Positions 18,122-27,037 of a stretch of 64,000 nucleotides of DNA are shown here, in pieces. The stretch lies in contig JAJUGU010000003.1 of NCBI GenBank assembly GCA_029265815.1, forward strand, positions 186,001 to 250,000, in the 5' to 3' direction. Every line of letters begins with the position of its first letter. Within the stretch, counting starts at the first letter, position 1. Both the position numbers and the translations under genes were made by a program. The notes beneath the pieces are model-generated. The model worked only from the letters and a program-made list of their open reading frames with translations. It was not told the DNA's origin and did not search any database. This DNA is from Anaerolineaceae bacterium (GTDB lineage: Bacteria; Chloroflexota; Anaerolineae; Anaerolineales; Anaerolineaceae).

Positions 18122-18150
18122 TTGACCGACTCCGGTCTACATGATAAGAT
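18122..18150 (+). promoter_or_regulatory. Promoter of the first LysM-M23 peptidase gene
   Basis: TTGACC (18122-18127) and TAAGAT (18145-18150) with a 17-bp spacer, just before the GAGGT ribosome site and ATG at 18172. The match is good at -35 and moderate at -10. Confidence 0.55.
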
Positions 18151-18171
18151 TTTTTTCGAGGTATTTATAAA

Positions 18172-19374
18172 ATGATAGAGAATTCGCAGTCTCCTCTTCA
18201 GAAGGATCCCGAAGAAGGGACTATAAAAACTGAATATGATAACGAGATCGTTGACCAAAGATCACCAGCAGAGAAACTTTGGAACCGCATCTTACATCTA
18301 GGGCTGGGAGAAGTTTCCCTGCGAGCGGCAACTGCAGTAGTGTCGGTTATTCTGGTTTTATTTGTGATTTGGGTGATGAGCAAGTTTTATCTTCAGGCTC
18401 AGGGGAAAGGTGGGGCATACGAGAATACTCCCACACCTACCCAAATTGCCCCAATTACCGTTGTGAATCTTGAAAATGTTCCAGCTCTTACCAGTAGTTT
18501 TGGAATTGGCCGCCTGGCTCAACCACATACTGACCGGCCGGCTGAACCGCGTACAGAGATTACTACATATACCATCGTTTCTGGTGACACATTGTTCGGG
18601 ATTGCGGAAAAGTTTGGTCTTCAACCCCAATCGCTCCTGTGGAGTAACCGCCATATTCTTGGTGATAATCCTGAGAACATATTTCCCGGCGTTGAGATAT
18701 TGATTCCACCAATAGATGGCGCGATCTATCAATGGAACACTGGTGACGGGCTGAATGGCGTTTCGAAGTTTTACAATGTGACCCCTGACGTTATTCTCGA
18801 CTGGCCGTCTAACAATCTAGACCGCAATACGATCGGTGACCTTTCGTTACCCAACATCCCGGCTGGAACATTTGTTTTCATACCCGGCGGTGTGGGCGAG
18901 TTTACCGATTGGCTGCCAAAGTATACACGCGAGGAACCTGCGACTTCATCTATCTCAGGCAGTGCCTGTGGTGTGATCACGTCGGGTTATATCGGCTATG
19001 GCTCGTTTATCTGGCCGACGACTGAAACCTATCTCTCAGGTTATGATTATGATCCATCCACCAATCACCGGGCAATTGATATTGCCGGTGCCATTGGTAA
19101 CCCGATCTATGCCGCAGATGCGGGTGTGATTGTCTATTCCAACTGGAATGAGAATGGCTATGGCAATTTGATCGTGATCGACCACGGAAATGGCTGGCAG
19201 TCAGTGTACGCTCACTTGGATACCTTTGCCAAATATTGTGGCGAAAATGTTGATCAGGGTGAAATAATTGGTACTATGGGTACCACTGGTAACTCAACCG
19301 GTCCACACTTGCACTTTGAATTGAGGCACGAAAACTACGGTGCAGTTAATCCCTGGGATTATCTGATTTACTAG
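18172..19374 (+). CDS. Membrane-anchored LysM / M23 peptidoglycan peptidase
   Basis: 400 residues. A charged N-terminal cytoplasmic part of about 45 residues is followed by one transmembrane helix (about 48-70, VSVILVLFVIWVMSKF), a linker, a LysM domain (TYTIVSGDTLFGIAEKFGL, about 130-180), a second weaker LysM-like repeat to about 245, and a C-terminal M23 (LytM) metallopeptidase domain. The zinc and catalytic ligands are present: H299 and D303 in HRAID, H348 in YAHL, and H379/H381 in HLH. It probably cleaves or remodels cross-bridges in the wall. A paralogue with the same layout is at 36244-37335. Confidence 0.93.
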   Translation: MIENSQSPLQKDPEEGTIKTEYDNEIVDQRSPAEKLWNRILHLGLGEVSLRAATAVVSVILVLFVIWVMSKFYLQAQGKGGAYENTPTPTQIAPITVVNLENVPALTSSFGIGRLAQPHTDRPAEPRTEITTYTIVSGDTLFGIAEKFGLQPQSLLWSNRHILGDNPENIFPGVEILIPPIDGAIYQWNTGDGLNGVSKFYNVTPDVILDWPSNNLDRNTIGDLSLPNIPAGTFVFIPGGVGEFTDWLPKYTREEPATSSISGSACGVITSGYIGYGSFIWPTTETYLSGYDYDPSTNHRAIDIAGAIGNPIYAADAGVIVYSNWNENGYGNLIVIDHGNGWQSVYAHLDTFAKYCGENVDQGEIIGTMGTTGNSTGPHLHFELRHENYGAVNPWDYLIY

Positions 19375-19391
19375 TACCTAATATTAAGTTG

Positions 19392-19430
19392 ATTCCCGGT
19401 GTCAGGTTAGATGACCCGGGAATTTGTTTT
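19392..19430 (+). terminator. Intrinsic terminator after the LysM-M23 gene
   Basis: ATTCCCGG pairs with CCGGGAAT, extended by GTCA/TGAC across a bulged T, and followed by TTGTTTTTT. It lies between the peptidase stop and the Memo-like gene. Confidence 0.8.
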
Positions 19431-19449
19431 TTCCGGGCCTGCGCAACTG

Positions 19450-19455
19450 TATAAT
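19450..19455 (+). promoter_or_regulatory. -10 element of the Memo-like gene
   Basis: TATAAT lies 22 nt before the chosen ATG at 19477 and just after the previous terminator. The best -35 candidate (TTGTTT 19424-19429) is 20 bp away, which is long, so only the -10 is offered. Confidence 0.45.
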
Positions 19456-19476
19456 AGAAATACCTGTGAGGGAAAA

Positions 19477-20319
19477 ATGAACACGATTCACTCAATTCGT
19501 CCGTCTCCAATCGCCGGTTCCTGGTATCCGGCGAATGCGGAAGTGCTGGCTGCGGAAATCAGCAAATATATCGAAGGGGCAACCCTTCCAAAAGTGACTG
19601 GTGATGTGATCGGCTTGATTGCTCCACACGCTGGTTATTTCTACTCGGGAACTACCGCCGGGTATGCATACCGTTGCGTGCAAGGAAATAAATTTGATGT
19701 ATGCGCTGTCTTTTCTCCGTTGCATGATTACCTGCCTTATGACCTGATGACCAGCGCGCACGAAGCGTATGGCACACCTTTGGGTCAGGTCAAGATCGAT
19801 CATGAGTTGATCGATCTGATTTCTAAAAAGATCGAGGAGAGGGCTGGTGTCAGCTTGCAGCACATCGCCAACGACCGGGAGCATTCTCTTGAGATTCAAC
19901 TTCCTTTTCTCCAGAAGGCTCTGATGAATCCATTCTGGCTGTTACCTGTCATGGTGCGTACCCACGATCCTTTTACATTAAAGAGTACTGCCGAGGCAAT
20001 CTCCGATGGGTTGAAGAGCAGGAAGGTTTTGCTGATCGCCAGTACTGACCTGTCTCATTTTTACACAGAATCCGAAGCAAATGAACTTGATGCCGTAATG
20101 CTCAAGCAGATGATGTCTTTTTCTCCTGAAGGCGTATTGAAGGCTGAACGAAGCGGGACGGGTTTCGCCTGTGGCGCTGGCGCTGTTGCGCTTATGCTCT
20201 GGACCGCACGTTTTCTGGGCGCTGAAAGAGTTACCCTGCTGCATCACAGCACTTCAGCCGATGCTTCAGGTGACTCTAGCCGCGTGGTAGGGTACGGAGC
20301 GCTGGTGGTTACCCGATAA
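19477..20319 (+). CDS. Memo-like protein (AmmeMemoRadiSam system protein B family)
   Basis: 280-residue protein of the MEMO1 family, which is related in fold to extradiol dioxygenases. SPIAGSWYPAN opens the domain, LIAPHAGYFYSGTTAGYAY carries the first conserved His, and later conserved parts include LEIQLPFLQ, DLSHF and GAGAVALML. Human MEMO1 binds metals and affects redox and copper biology; the bacterial role is not settled. In many bacteria it is encoded with an AMMECR1 protein and a radical SAM enzyme, neither of which is nearby here. The start at 19477 follows GAGGG; an upstream in-frame ATG at 19411 would lie inside the terminator and before the -10, so it is rejected. Confidence 0.88.
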   Translation: MNTIHSIRPSPIAGSWYPANAEVLAAEISKYIEGATLPKVTGDVIGLIAPHAGYFYSGTTAGYAYRCVQGNKFDVCAVFSPLHDYLPYDLMTSAHEAYGTPLGQVKIDHELIDLISKKIEERAGVSLQHIANDREHSLEIQLPFLQKALMNPFWLLPVMVRTHDPFTLKSTAEAISDGLKSRKVLLIASTDLSHFYTESEANELDAVMLKQMMSFSPEGVLKAERSGTGFACGAGAVALMLWTARFLGAERVTLLHHSTSADASGDSSRVVGYGALVVTR

Positions 20320-20338
20320 AATTGACAGGAATAAATAG

Positions 20339-22825
20339 ATGCCCCGTTATGCCCGCATTTCCATAAACATCCCCCAACTGACGGGGCTTTTTGATTATTC
20401 CATTCCAGAAGAATTCGATGGCTTGATTCATGCTGGCAGTCTGGTGAATGTTCCTTTTGGCAGGCAAATTGCTCAGGGGATCGTTGTGCAGCTGATTGAT
20501 GAACCAGCGGTGGCAGAAACGAAATCAATCGAAGCTGTAGTGGAGAGCGATCGGGTAATCACACCCTATCAAATGGAACTTGCAGAATGGCTTGCGCAAG
20601 AGAACTATTCAACCCTGTCTGAGTGCCTGGATATGATGTTGCCGGTAGGGCTGAGCCAGCATACGGATATCTTGCTGCAACTATGTTCAACCGACATTCC
20701 AGAGGGATTATCGGTTGCACAGCAAAAAATCTTGAAAATTCTTCAAAAGCGCGGTGACCTGCACGGCAGGCAGCTCGATCGCGCGCTCTCGCGAATGGCC
20801 TGGCGCGAGGCAATACCTGGTCTTGTGAAGCGCGGTCTGGTGAAGTCAAAACCAATTCTATCACCCATACAGGTAAAACCCAGATACATTCGAACCGCGC
20901 AATTTTCCGCTCCCAGCGACTGGCGGGAGAATCCTGAAAAAACATTGGGCCGCGAGTCAGTTGCGTTTTTTCGTAGAAAAGCGGTCCTGGAGTTACTCGA
21001 AACGCAATCCATGCCGGTAGAGGTTGCCTTGATCTACACCGAGACGGGTGCAACTGCTGCCGATCTGACTGTTCTGGCTAAAAAAGGTCTGGTGATTCTA
21101 GGAGAAAATGAGGGCTGGCGCGATCCGCTGGAGCAAATGACGCCAGTGTTGAATGAACCTCCTGTTTTAACCTCTGATCAACAAAAGGTTTATGAACAGA
21201 TTGAAAGACAGATCGCTGATATTTCTCTGCGAAAGCCGAGCCTGCTTGTTGGTGTAACCGGTTCCGGGAAGACGGAAATCTATCTAAGAGCTGCTGCCGA
21301 AACCTTAAAAACAGGTAAAGGGGTGATCATCCTGGTTCCAGAAATTTCGCTGACGCCTCAGACCGTTAAACGATTTTTTAGTCGTTTCCCGGGTAAAGTG
21401 GGATTGGTCCATTCACAGCTTTCAACAGGAGAACGTTATGATACCTGGCGGCGTATCCGCAGTGGACAGCTACCTGTTGTAGTAGGTGCGCGCAGTGCGT
21501 TATTTTCGCCGTTGCCCGAGATTGGATTGATCGTTATCGACGAATGTCACGATTCTTCCTATCACCAGGAGGATTTTCATCCCCATTATCACACACTGGA
21601 AACCGCGTATGCACTGAGCCGCATCACTGGTGCAACTTTACTGCTTGGTAGTGCTACACCTGACATAGAAACGATGTTTCAATTCAACCAGCGTGGATGG
21701 AATATCCTGCGGCTGCCGAATCGAATTCTGGCGCATCAAGAACCATCTTCAAATGCTGAGCTTGCTCCCAAATATTCTCCTATGCCGGAAATCGAAGTTA
21801 TTGACATGCGCAAGGAACTCGCTGCCGGAAATCGCTCACCACTAAGTAACAGTTTGCAGAGAGAGATTAAGAATGTGCTTGAGCGTGGAGAACAGGCAAT
21901 CCTCTTTCTTAACCGTCGCGGAAGCGCCTCATATGTATTTTGCCGGGATTGTGGTTATGTCTTGCGATGCCCGCGATGTGATACTCAACTTACTTATCAT
22001 GCGGATGAAATTTCATTGCTATGCCATATATGTAATTACCGTAGATTAATGCCCAAGAAATGCCCAGATTGCGAAGGAACACGGATTAGACAATATGGTA
22101 TGGGAACGGAAAGCCTGGAGCGGTTGACATGTGAGCTATTTCCTGGCGCAAGAGTGCTACGTTGGGATGCGGACACATCCCGTCTTAAAGGTGCGCACGA
22201 TCTTATTCTCGATCATTTCCTTCATCACAGGGCTGATATTCTGATTGGCACTCAGATGATTGCTAAGGGACATGATCTGCCGTTTGTGACCCTGGTGGGA
22301 GCTGTACTTGCGGATACCAGCCTAAACCTGCCTGATTTCAGGGCAGCAGAACGCACCTACCAGCTCTTAACACAGGTGGCTGGCAGAGCGGGTCGCAGTG
22401 CACGCGGTGGAAAAGTGATCTTTCAAACTTATCACCCAGAGCATTACGCGATCAGGTGTGCCGCAACTTATGATGCTGAAGGGTTTTACTTGAAAGAATT
22501 GTCTTATCGTGAACAAACTGGATATCCTCCCTATTCTCGTCTGATGAAGATTGAATTTAGTCATACCAACCCTATACAGACACAGCAGGCTGCACTGGCT
22601 GCTGGTGAGCAGTTGAACTATTGGATCGAATCTGAGAAGATAGCCGCCACCTCAATAATTGGCCCTGTACCCTGTTTCTATCAGCGACGGGCTGGATATT
22701 ACCGCTGGCAAATTCTGGTCAGAAGCCCTGATCCGCGAATAATACTGAAACAGCACCCATTGAAAACCTGGATTTCTACAGGGATGACAGTGGATATTAC
22801 TATTGACCCAACGAGGGTGCTCTGA
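20339..22825 (+). CDS. priA: Primosomal protein N' (replication restart helicase PriA)
   Basis: 828 residues. PriA loads the replisome at stalled forks and recombination intermediates. A 3' DNA-binding domain occupies about 1-110 and a winged-helix region about 120-200. The superfamily 2 helicase core has Walker A GVTGSGKT (305-312) and a DECH box (401-404). A zinc module of paired cysteines starts at C535/C538 (CRDCGYVLRCPRC) and runs to about 585. Later helicase motifs include GTQMIAKGHDL and QVAGRAGR. Length is slightly above the E. coli protein. The ATG is 19 nt after the Memo-like gene with ACAGGA upstream, so the two may be co-transcribed. Confidence 0.96.
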   Translation: MPRYARISINIPQLTGLFDYSIPEEFDGLIHAGSLVNVPFGRQIAQGIVVQLIDEPAVAETKSIEAVVESDRVITPYQMELAEWLAQENYSTLSECLDMMLPVGLSQHTDILLQLCSTDIPEGLSVAQQKILKILQKRGDLHGRQLDRALSRMAWREAIPGLVKRGLVKSKPILSPIQVKPRYIRTAQFSAPSDWRENPEKTLGRESVAFFRRKAVLELLETQSMPVEVALIYTETGATAADLTVLAKKGLVILGENEGWRDPLEQMTPVLNEPPVLTSDQQKVYEQIERQIADISLRKPSLLVGVTGSGKTEIYLRAAAETLKTGKGVIILVPEISLTPQTVKRFFSRFPGKVGLVHSQLSTGERYDTWRRIRSGQLPVVVGARSALFSPLPEIGLIVIDECHDSSYHQEDFHPHYHTLETAYALSRITGATLLLGSATPDIETMFQFNQRGWNILRLPNRILAHQEPSSNAELAPKYSPMPEIEVIDMRKELAAGNRSPLSNSLQREIKNVLERGEQAILFLNRRGSASYVFCRDCGYVLRCPRCDTQLTYHADEISLLCHICNYRRLMPKKCPDCEGTRIRQYGMGTESLERLTCELFPGARVLRWDADTSRLKGAHDLILDHFLHHRADILIGTQMIAKGHDLPFVTLVGAVLADTSLNLPDFRAAERTYQLLTQVAGRAGRSARGGKVIFQTYHPEHYAIRCAATYDAEGFYLKELSYREQTGYPPYSRLMKIEFSHTNPIQTQQAALAAGEQLNYWIESEKIAATSIIGPVPCFYQRRAGYYRWQILVRSPDPRIILKQHPLKTWISTGMTVDITIDPTRVL

Positions 22826-22948
22826 TCTTGAAGCAAGATTGTCTTTGTTGGATAATTATTTCTCGAAATAATTAAATTCTGAATACACGTAAACATTTTT
22901 GAGACTCAACCTGGAAAACTACAATTTCTGTGATAGAATCTACCCCGT
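22826..22948 (+). other. Spacer between priA and tRNA-Gln
   Basis: About 120 bp, A+T rich. TAGAAT at 22934-22939 could be the -10 of the tRNA gene with a weak CTGGAA 17 bp upstream. No hairpin terminator for priA was recognised. Confidence 0.35.
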
Positions 22949-23019
22949 TGGGGCGTGGTGCAACGGCAGCACACCAGACTTTGGATCTGTGGATCTTGGT
23001 TCGAATCCAGGCGCCCCAG
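22949..23019 (+). tRNA. tRNA-Gln (anticodon TTG)
   Basis: 71 nt folding as a cloverleaf. The acceptor stem TGGGGCG pairs with CGCCCCA, the anticodon loop is CTTTGGA with TTG at 22981-22983, and the T arm is TTGGTTCGAATCCAG. A G discriminator follows and the CCA end is not encoded (CCT in the DNA). The outermost pair of the anticodon stem appears mismatched (C/T). It reads CAA and probably CAG. It stands alone between priA and glmU. Confidence 0.93.
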
Positions 23020-23177
23020 CCTGGCAAGTTTTGATGAAGAAAAAATCAAAATCTAATCATCATTTGTTATCTTTCTGATACGGGCGCTGTTGCGTGCTGG
23101 GCATGCACAGGGCTCGTATTTCTTTCGGTGTACAATTAATAGACAGCGAACCAGTTATATCAGGAGTTACTCCATAA

Positions 23178-24524
23178 ATGAAACTTTCAACTATCATTCT
23201 TGCAGCGGGTGAAGGAACCCGCATGAAATCTGATCTTCCTAAGGTGTTGCACGCGGTCAATGGCAAACCTATGCTGCGTTATGCCATTGATGCGGCTTGT
23301 GCCGCTGGATCCCAACGCACGGTTGTGGTGATCGGCAACGGAGCCGAAAAAGTGCGCGAAGTAATTGGAAATTCAGTGGAGTTTGTGGTGCAAGAAAAGC
23401 GATTAGGAACAGGACACGCGGTTTTGACCGCAGCATCTACTTTTTCAGGTCAAGATGGATTGATCCTGGTGATCACGGGAGATATGCCGCTATTGACCGC
23501 TGGAACCCTCAAATCTCTAGTTAATAAACAGCTTGAAAATAATGGTCCCATGACCATGACCACAGTATATTCTCGCGACCCGCGTGGATTTGGCCGCATC
23601 ATCCGTGGAGAAGACGGTGGGGTATTAGCCATAGTGGAAGAAGCCCAGGCAAACCCCGAACAACTCAAGATAAACGAACTAAATGTCTCTGCCTACTGTT
23701 TCAATGCAGAATGGTTATGGCAGGCTATAAAAAAGGTTAAGGTTTCTCCAAAAGGGGAATACTACCTGACGGATGTTGTAGAAATAGCTGTGAATGAGGG
23801 CAAACATGTGTCCGCGTTGGTACTGGATGATGAAGAAGAAACGATTGGAATCAACAATCGCGTCCAACTGGCGCAGGCTGAAGAAATTATCCGCCGTCGA
23901 ACCAACCAAGCTTACATGCTCGCCGGTGTGACCATGATTAACCCCGACACAGTATATATTGAAGAGGGAGTTAAAATCGGACGCGATACTGTTCTGCTGC
24001 CGAACACATTCCTTAGCGGAAAGACTGTGATTGGTGAAAAATGCGAGATCGGTCCGAATACGATCATCCGTGATTCAACCATCGGAAATCACTGTCATCT
24101 GCTGGCGTCAGTGATCGAAGGAGCAATTGTGGAAGACGAAGTTGGCATGGGGCCTTTCTGCCACCTGCGCAAGGGTGCACACCTTGGACGCGGTGTGCAT
24201 ATGGGAAATTTTGGCGAGGTAAAAGATTCTCATCTGGCTGCGGGCGTCAAGATGGGTCATTTTTCATACATTGGCAATGCCACGATCGGTGAAAACGTCA
24301 ACATTGGAGCCGGAACGATCACCTGCAACTATGATGGTGTGCATAAACACCCGACCGAAATTGGAGCGGATACCTTCATCGGATCAGACACCATGCTGGT
24401 GGCACCTCTCAAGATTGGCAAAGGAGCCAAGACCGGTGCAGGATCGGTGGTCACACATGATGTCGCTGATCATGAAGTTGTGGTGGGTGTTCCCGCCCGG
24501 CCGTTGAAAAAGAAGGAATCGTAA
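23178..24524 (+). CDS. glmU: Bifunctional N-acetylglucosamine-1-phosphate uridyltransferase / glucosamine-1-phosphate acetyltransferase
   Basis: 448-residue bifunctional enzyme that acetylates glucosamine-1-phosphate and then makes UDP-GlcNAc, the precursor for peptidoglycan. The N-terminal pyrophosphorylase domain has LAAGEGTRM (8-16) and LPKVLH. From about 245 the C-terminal part is a left-handed beta-helix of hexapeptide repeats, with HLRKGAHLG and NIGAGTITCNYDG, which contain the acetyltransferase residues. Length and order are normal. The 2-nt gap to the next gene implies one transcript with the CBS-domain protein. Confidence 0.96.
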   Translation: MKLSTIILAAGEGTRMKSDLPKVLHAVNGKPMLRYAIDAACAAGSQRTVVVIGNGAEKVREVIGNSVEFVVQEKRLGTGHAVLTAASTFSGQDGLILVITGDMPLLTAGTLKSLVNKQLENNGPMTMTTVYSRDPRGFGRIIRGEDGGVLAIVEEAQANPEQLKINELNVSAYCFNAEWLWQAIKKVKVSPKGEYYLTDVVEIAVNEGKHVSALVLDDEEETIGINNRVQLAQAEEIIRRRTNQAYMLAGVTMINPDTVYIEEGVKIGRDTVLLPNTFLSGKTVIGEKCEIGPNTIIRDSTIGNHCHLLASVIEGAIVEDEVGMGPFCHLRKGAHLGRGVHMGNFGEVKDSHLAAGVKMGHFSYIGNATIGENVNIGAGTITCNYDGVHKHPTEIGADTFIGSDTMLVAPLKIGKGAKTGAGSVVTHDVADHEVVVGVPARPLKKKES

Positions 24525-24526
24525 AG

Positions 24527-25777
24527 ATGCCGCTTGTCTGGCTATTTTTTGTTTTTTTTCTCCTCATAGATTTGTTTCTCGCAATGCTGCGTGCTGCGCT
24601 CTTGAATGCCCGCTTGCCGCAGTTGATCGAACTTGGATCACACGATGAACAGGATTTCGAGCGTACCATCAAAATTCTAGAGAAACCGCGATTGAGAGCC
24701 ACATTACGCCTGGTAATGGGATTAAGCCACGCATTCGTGCTGGTTTGTTCCTGGATGATCTTCCTAGAGACGGGGGTTCCATTTACCTTTGCGGGAGCGT
24801 TGGGTTTCTTTGCTCTAGTGATTTTGATCCTCATGGGGTTCGAATACCTGTTCGAGAGGTTCCCGCTGAAAAATGCCGAAAAATGGGCGATTCGGCTGGC
24901 TCCGGTCGGCAATCTTCTGGATATTGTTTTTACGCCTCTGACTTCGCTTTTAATCATCTTCCAGGGAACTGGCACTGAAGTTCAACGCAATCTGGGTTCG
25001 GTTACCGAGGATGAATTGAAGACCTGGGTCGAGGTCGGGCAGCCTGAAGGTGGGCTTGAACCAGATGAGCGCAAGATGATCTACTCTATCTTCCAGTTTG
25101 GAGATACGCTGTGCCGTGAAATTATGGTGCCACGGATCGAGGTGCTGGCTCTGGATATCAAAACACCTCTGAATACGGCCATCAATATGCTGATCGAATC
25201 CGGACACTCCCGTGTGCCGGTTTACGAAGATGTCATCGACAACGTGGTTGGAATGCTTTATGCCAAAGACCTGCTTAAAATCCAGCTCTCTCCCAATGAG
25301 AAACAATCCATACGCAAGTTTCTGCGGCCCGCTTATTTCATCCCCGAATCCAAGAAAGTGGACGAACTGCTGGCGGAGATGCAATCGAAGGGTATCCATA
25401 TTGCAGTTGTGGTGGATGAATTTGGTGGAATGGCGGGCCTGGTGTCGCTGGAAGACATCGTGGAAGAAATTGTAGGTGAAATCCGCGATGAATATGACCA
25501 GAGCGAAGAAATCCTGGTGCAAAAGGTGACGGATGATGAATTTGTGTTCATGGGAAGGGTGTCACTGGCAGACTTCAATGATGCGCTTTCCACGGAACTT
25601 GAATCGGAGCAATCAGATACGCTTGGCGGATATTTTTACAGTGAATTAGGCCGGGTTCCGGTCGAAGGTGATCATTTGCAGTTCGATGAATGGCTATTGA
25701 CCGTGGAAGAAGTTCGTGGTCGACGGGTCGGCAGGATTCGCGCCAGCCGCATCGATCCAAATGATGAAACGGAATAA
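24527..25777 (+). CDS. CNNM/CorC-type membrane protein with CBS domains
   Basis: 416 residues. Three to four hydrophobic segments in the first 150 residues resemble the DUF21/CNNM transmembrane domain. A paired CBS domain follows at about 195-320 (IMVPRIEVLALDI, SGHSRVPVYE, VVVDEFGGMAGLVSLEDIVEEIVGEI), and a CorC_HlyC domain closes the protein (about 335-412). Proteins of this layout take part in magnesium or cobalt efflux and are often called hemolysin-like, though haemolysis is not their role. It overlaps the operon between glmU and cdd with very short gaps. The transport function is inferred from the family. Confidence 0.9.
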   Translation: MPLVWLFFVFFLLIDLFLAMLRAALLNARLPQLIELGSHDEQDFERTIKILEKPRLRATLRLVMGLSHAFVLVCSWMIFLETGVPFTFAGALGFFALVILILMGFEYLFERFPLKNAEKWAIRLAPVGNLLDIVFTPLTSLLIIFQGTGTEVQRNLGSVTEDELKTWVEVGQPEGGLEPDERKMIYSIFQFGDTLCREIMVPRIEVLALDIKTPLNTAINMLIESGHSRVPVYEDVIDNVVGMLYAKDLLKIQLSPNEKQSIRKFLRPAYFIPESKKVDELLAEMQSKGIHIAVVVDEFGGMAGLVSLEDIVEEIVGEIRDEYDQSEEILVQKVTDDEFVFMGRVSLADFNDALSTELESEQSDTLGGYFYSELGRVPVEGDHLQFDEWLLTVEEVRGRRVGRIRASRIDPNDETE

Positions 25778-25789
25778 GGATAGATATCA

Positions 25790-26188
25790 ATGGATGATGA
25801 AACCCTAAATAAACTGATCGAATGTGCTATTAACGTGCGTCAATGGGCTTATTCCCCCTATTCTCATTACTCTGTAGGTGCGGCATTACTCACGGCGGGC
25901 GGTAAAATCTACGAGGGGGTCAACATTGAAAATGCGGTATACCCGCTTTGTCTCTGCGCAGAGAGGGTGGCGATTTTCAAAGCTGTTTCAGAAGGTGAAC
26001 GTGAGTTCACTGCGATCGCGATAGCCACCGAAAATGGCGGAATGCCCTGTGGTTCCTGCCGCCAGGTAATGGCGGAATTTGGACTTTCCACGCGGGTCAT
26101 CATTGTGGATACCGCTGGTCATATTCATGCCGATACCGACGTTGCCGGGCTGTTGCCGAATGCGTTTAGTCCATCAGATTTAATCTAA
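25790..26188 (+). CDS. cdd: Cytidine deaminase
   Basis: 132-residue zinc enzyme that converts cytidine and deoxycytidine to the uridine forms for pyrimidine salvage. The zinc ligands C56, C87 and C90 and the catalytic E58 are visible in CAERVA and PCGSCRQ. The size is that of the homotetrameric short form. It lies 12 nt after the CBS protein and 7 nt before recO, in a housekeeping operon. Confidence 0.95.
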   Translation: MDDETLNKLIECAINVRQWAYSPYSHYSVGAALLTAGGKIYEGVNIENAVYPLCLCAERVAIFKAVSEGEREFTAIAIATENGGMPCGSCRQVMAEFGLSTRVIIVDTAGHIHADTDVAGLLPNAFSPSDLI

Positions 26189-26195
26189 GAGGCTC

Positions 26196-26960
26196 ATGGC
26201 AAAATCTGAGCACAGCTTACGGGTTGAAGCGGTGATCCTGCGCCATGCAGATTGGGGAGAAGCCGATCGGCTATTGACCCTGTATTCGCGTGAGCAGGGG
26301 AAACTGCGGGCTATTGCCAAGGGTGTGCGAAAAATCCAGTCGCGAAAAGCCGGACACCTCGAACCATTCACCCGCTCGAAGATCATGCTTGCCAGAGGGC
26401 ATGACCTGTGGATCATTACCCAGACTGATTCCATTGATTTATATTCTCCTATTAAAGAGGATTTGCAACTGTTAGGTCAGGCATCATATGTAGTTGAATT
26501 GCTTGACCGTTTTTTATATGAAGAAGGCGAAAACTGGCAGTTGTATAAACTGTTAACAGAAACCCTCGAACGTCTTGCAGCACATCAAGATTCGTTTGTC
26601 ACCCTGCGATATTATGAAATGCGTCTGCTGGACTTGCTGGGTTTTCGCCCTCTACTATTCGAATGTGCATCCTGTGGAGAGGAGATCACAGCCCAGGATC
26701 AATACTTTTCGGCTGATCTTGGGGGGGTTCTATGCCCGAAATGCGCCTTTCGCGGTCAATCCCGGCGCCCGGTATCGGTTGATGCGCTGCGATTTCTGAG
26801 GCACATCCAGCGCAGTTCATTCAAAGAGGCTTTGCGATCCAATCCCACCACGGCCGTACGGCAGGAAATGGAAGCCCTTGTCAATTATTATCTGACTTAT
26901 CTTCTCGAGAGAAGCCTGAACTCGCCAGAGTTTCTAAAACAGATCCATAAACAACTCTAA
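26196..26960 (+). CDS. recO: DNA repair protein RecO
   Basis: 254 residues. RecO helps load RecA on SSB-coated single strands with RecR in the RecFOR pathway. An N-terminal OB-fold ([35 protein letters not shown]) is followed by a helical domain and a zinc site with C157, C160, C180 and C183. All four cysteines are kept. AAGAGG precedes the ATG. It is the last gene of the glmU operon as seen here; glyQS starts 77 nt later behind its own -10. Confidence 0.94.
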   Translation: MAKSEHSLRVEAVILRHADWGEADRLLTLYSREQGKLRAIAKGVRKIQSRKAGHLEPFTRSKIMLARGHDLWIITQTDSIDLYSPIKEDLQLLGQASYVVELLDRFLYEEGENWQLYKLLTETLERLAAHQDSFVTLRYYEMRLLDLLGFRPLLFECASCGEEITAQDQYFSADLGGVLCPKCAFRGQSRRPVSVDALRFLRHIQRSSFKEALRSNPTTAVRQEMEALVNYYLTYLLERSLNSPEFLKQIHKQL

Positions 26961-26994
26961 ATCTGATTTTTACCTTATGCCCCATCACTGGGGG

Positions 26995-27000
26995 TATAAT
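26995..27000 (+). promoter_or_regulatory. -10 element upstream of glyQS
   Basis: TATAAT 37 nt before the glyQS ATG (27038). No -35 at standard spacing is convincing. If used, transcription would begin near 27007, downstream of an in-frame ATG at 26999, which supports the start at 27038. Confidence 0.45.
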
Positions 27001-27037
27001 GGGTTCACTCTTAAGCCAGTACCATCCAGGAGATTTT

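Noticed and set aside
19411-19476. Upstream in-frame ATG that would lengthen the Memo-like protein by 22 residues
   Set aside because: It lies inside the intrinsic terminator and upstream of the TATAAT, and the family domain starts at the later ATG, which has a ribosome site.
26999-27037. Upstream in-frame ATG of glyQS
   Set aside because: Its A overlaps the predicted -10 element and it has no ribosome site; the ATG at 27038 follows AGGAGA and matches the family start.
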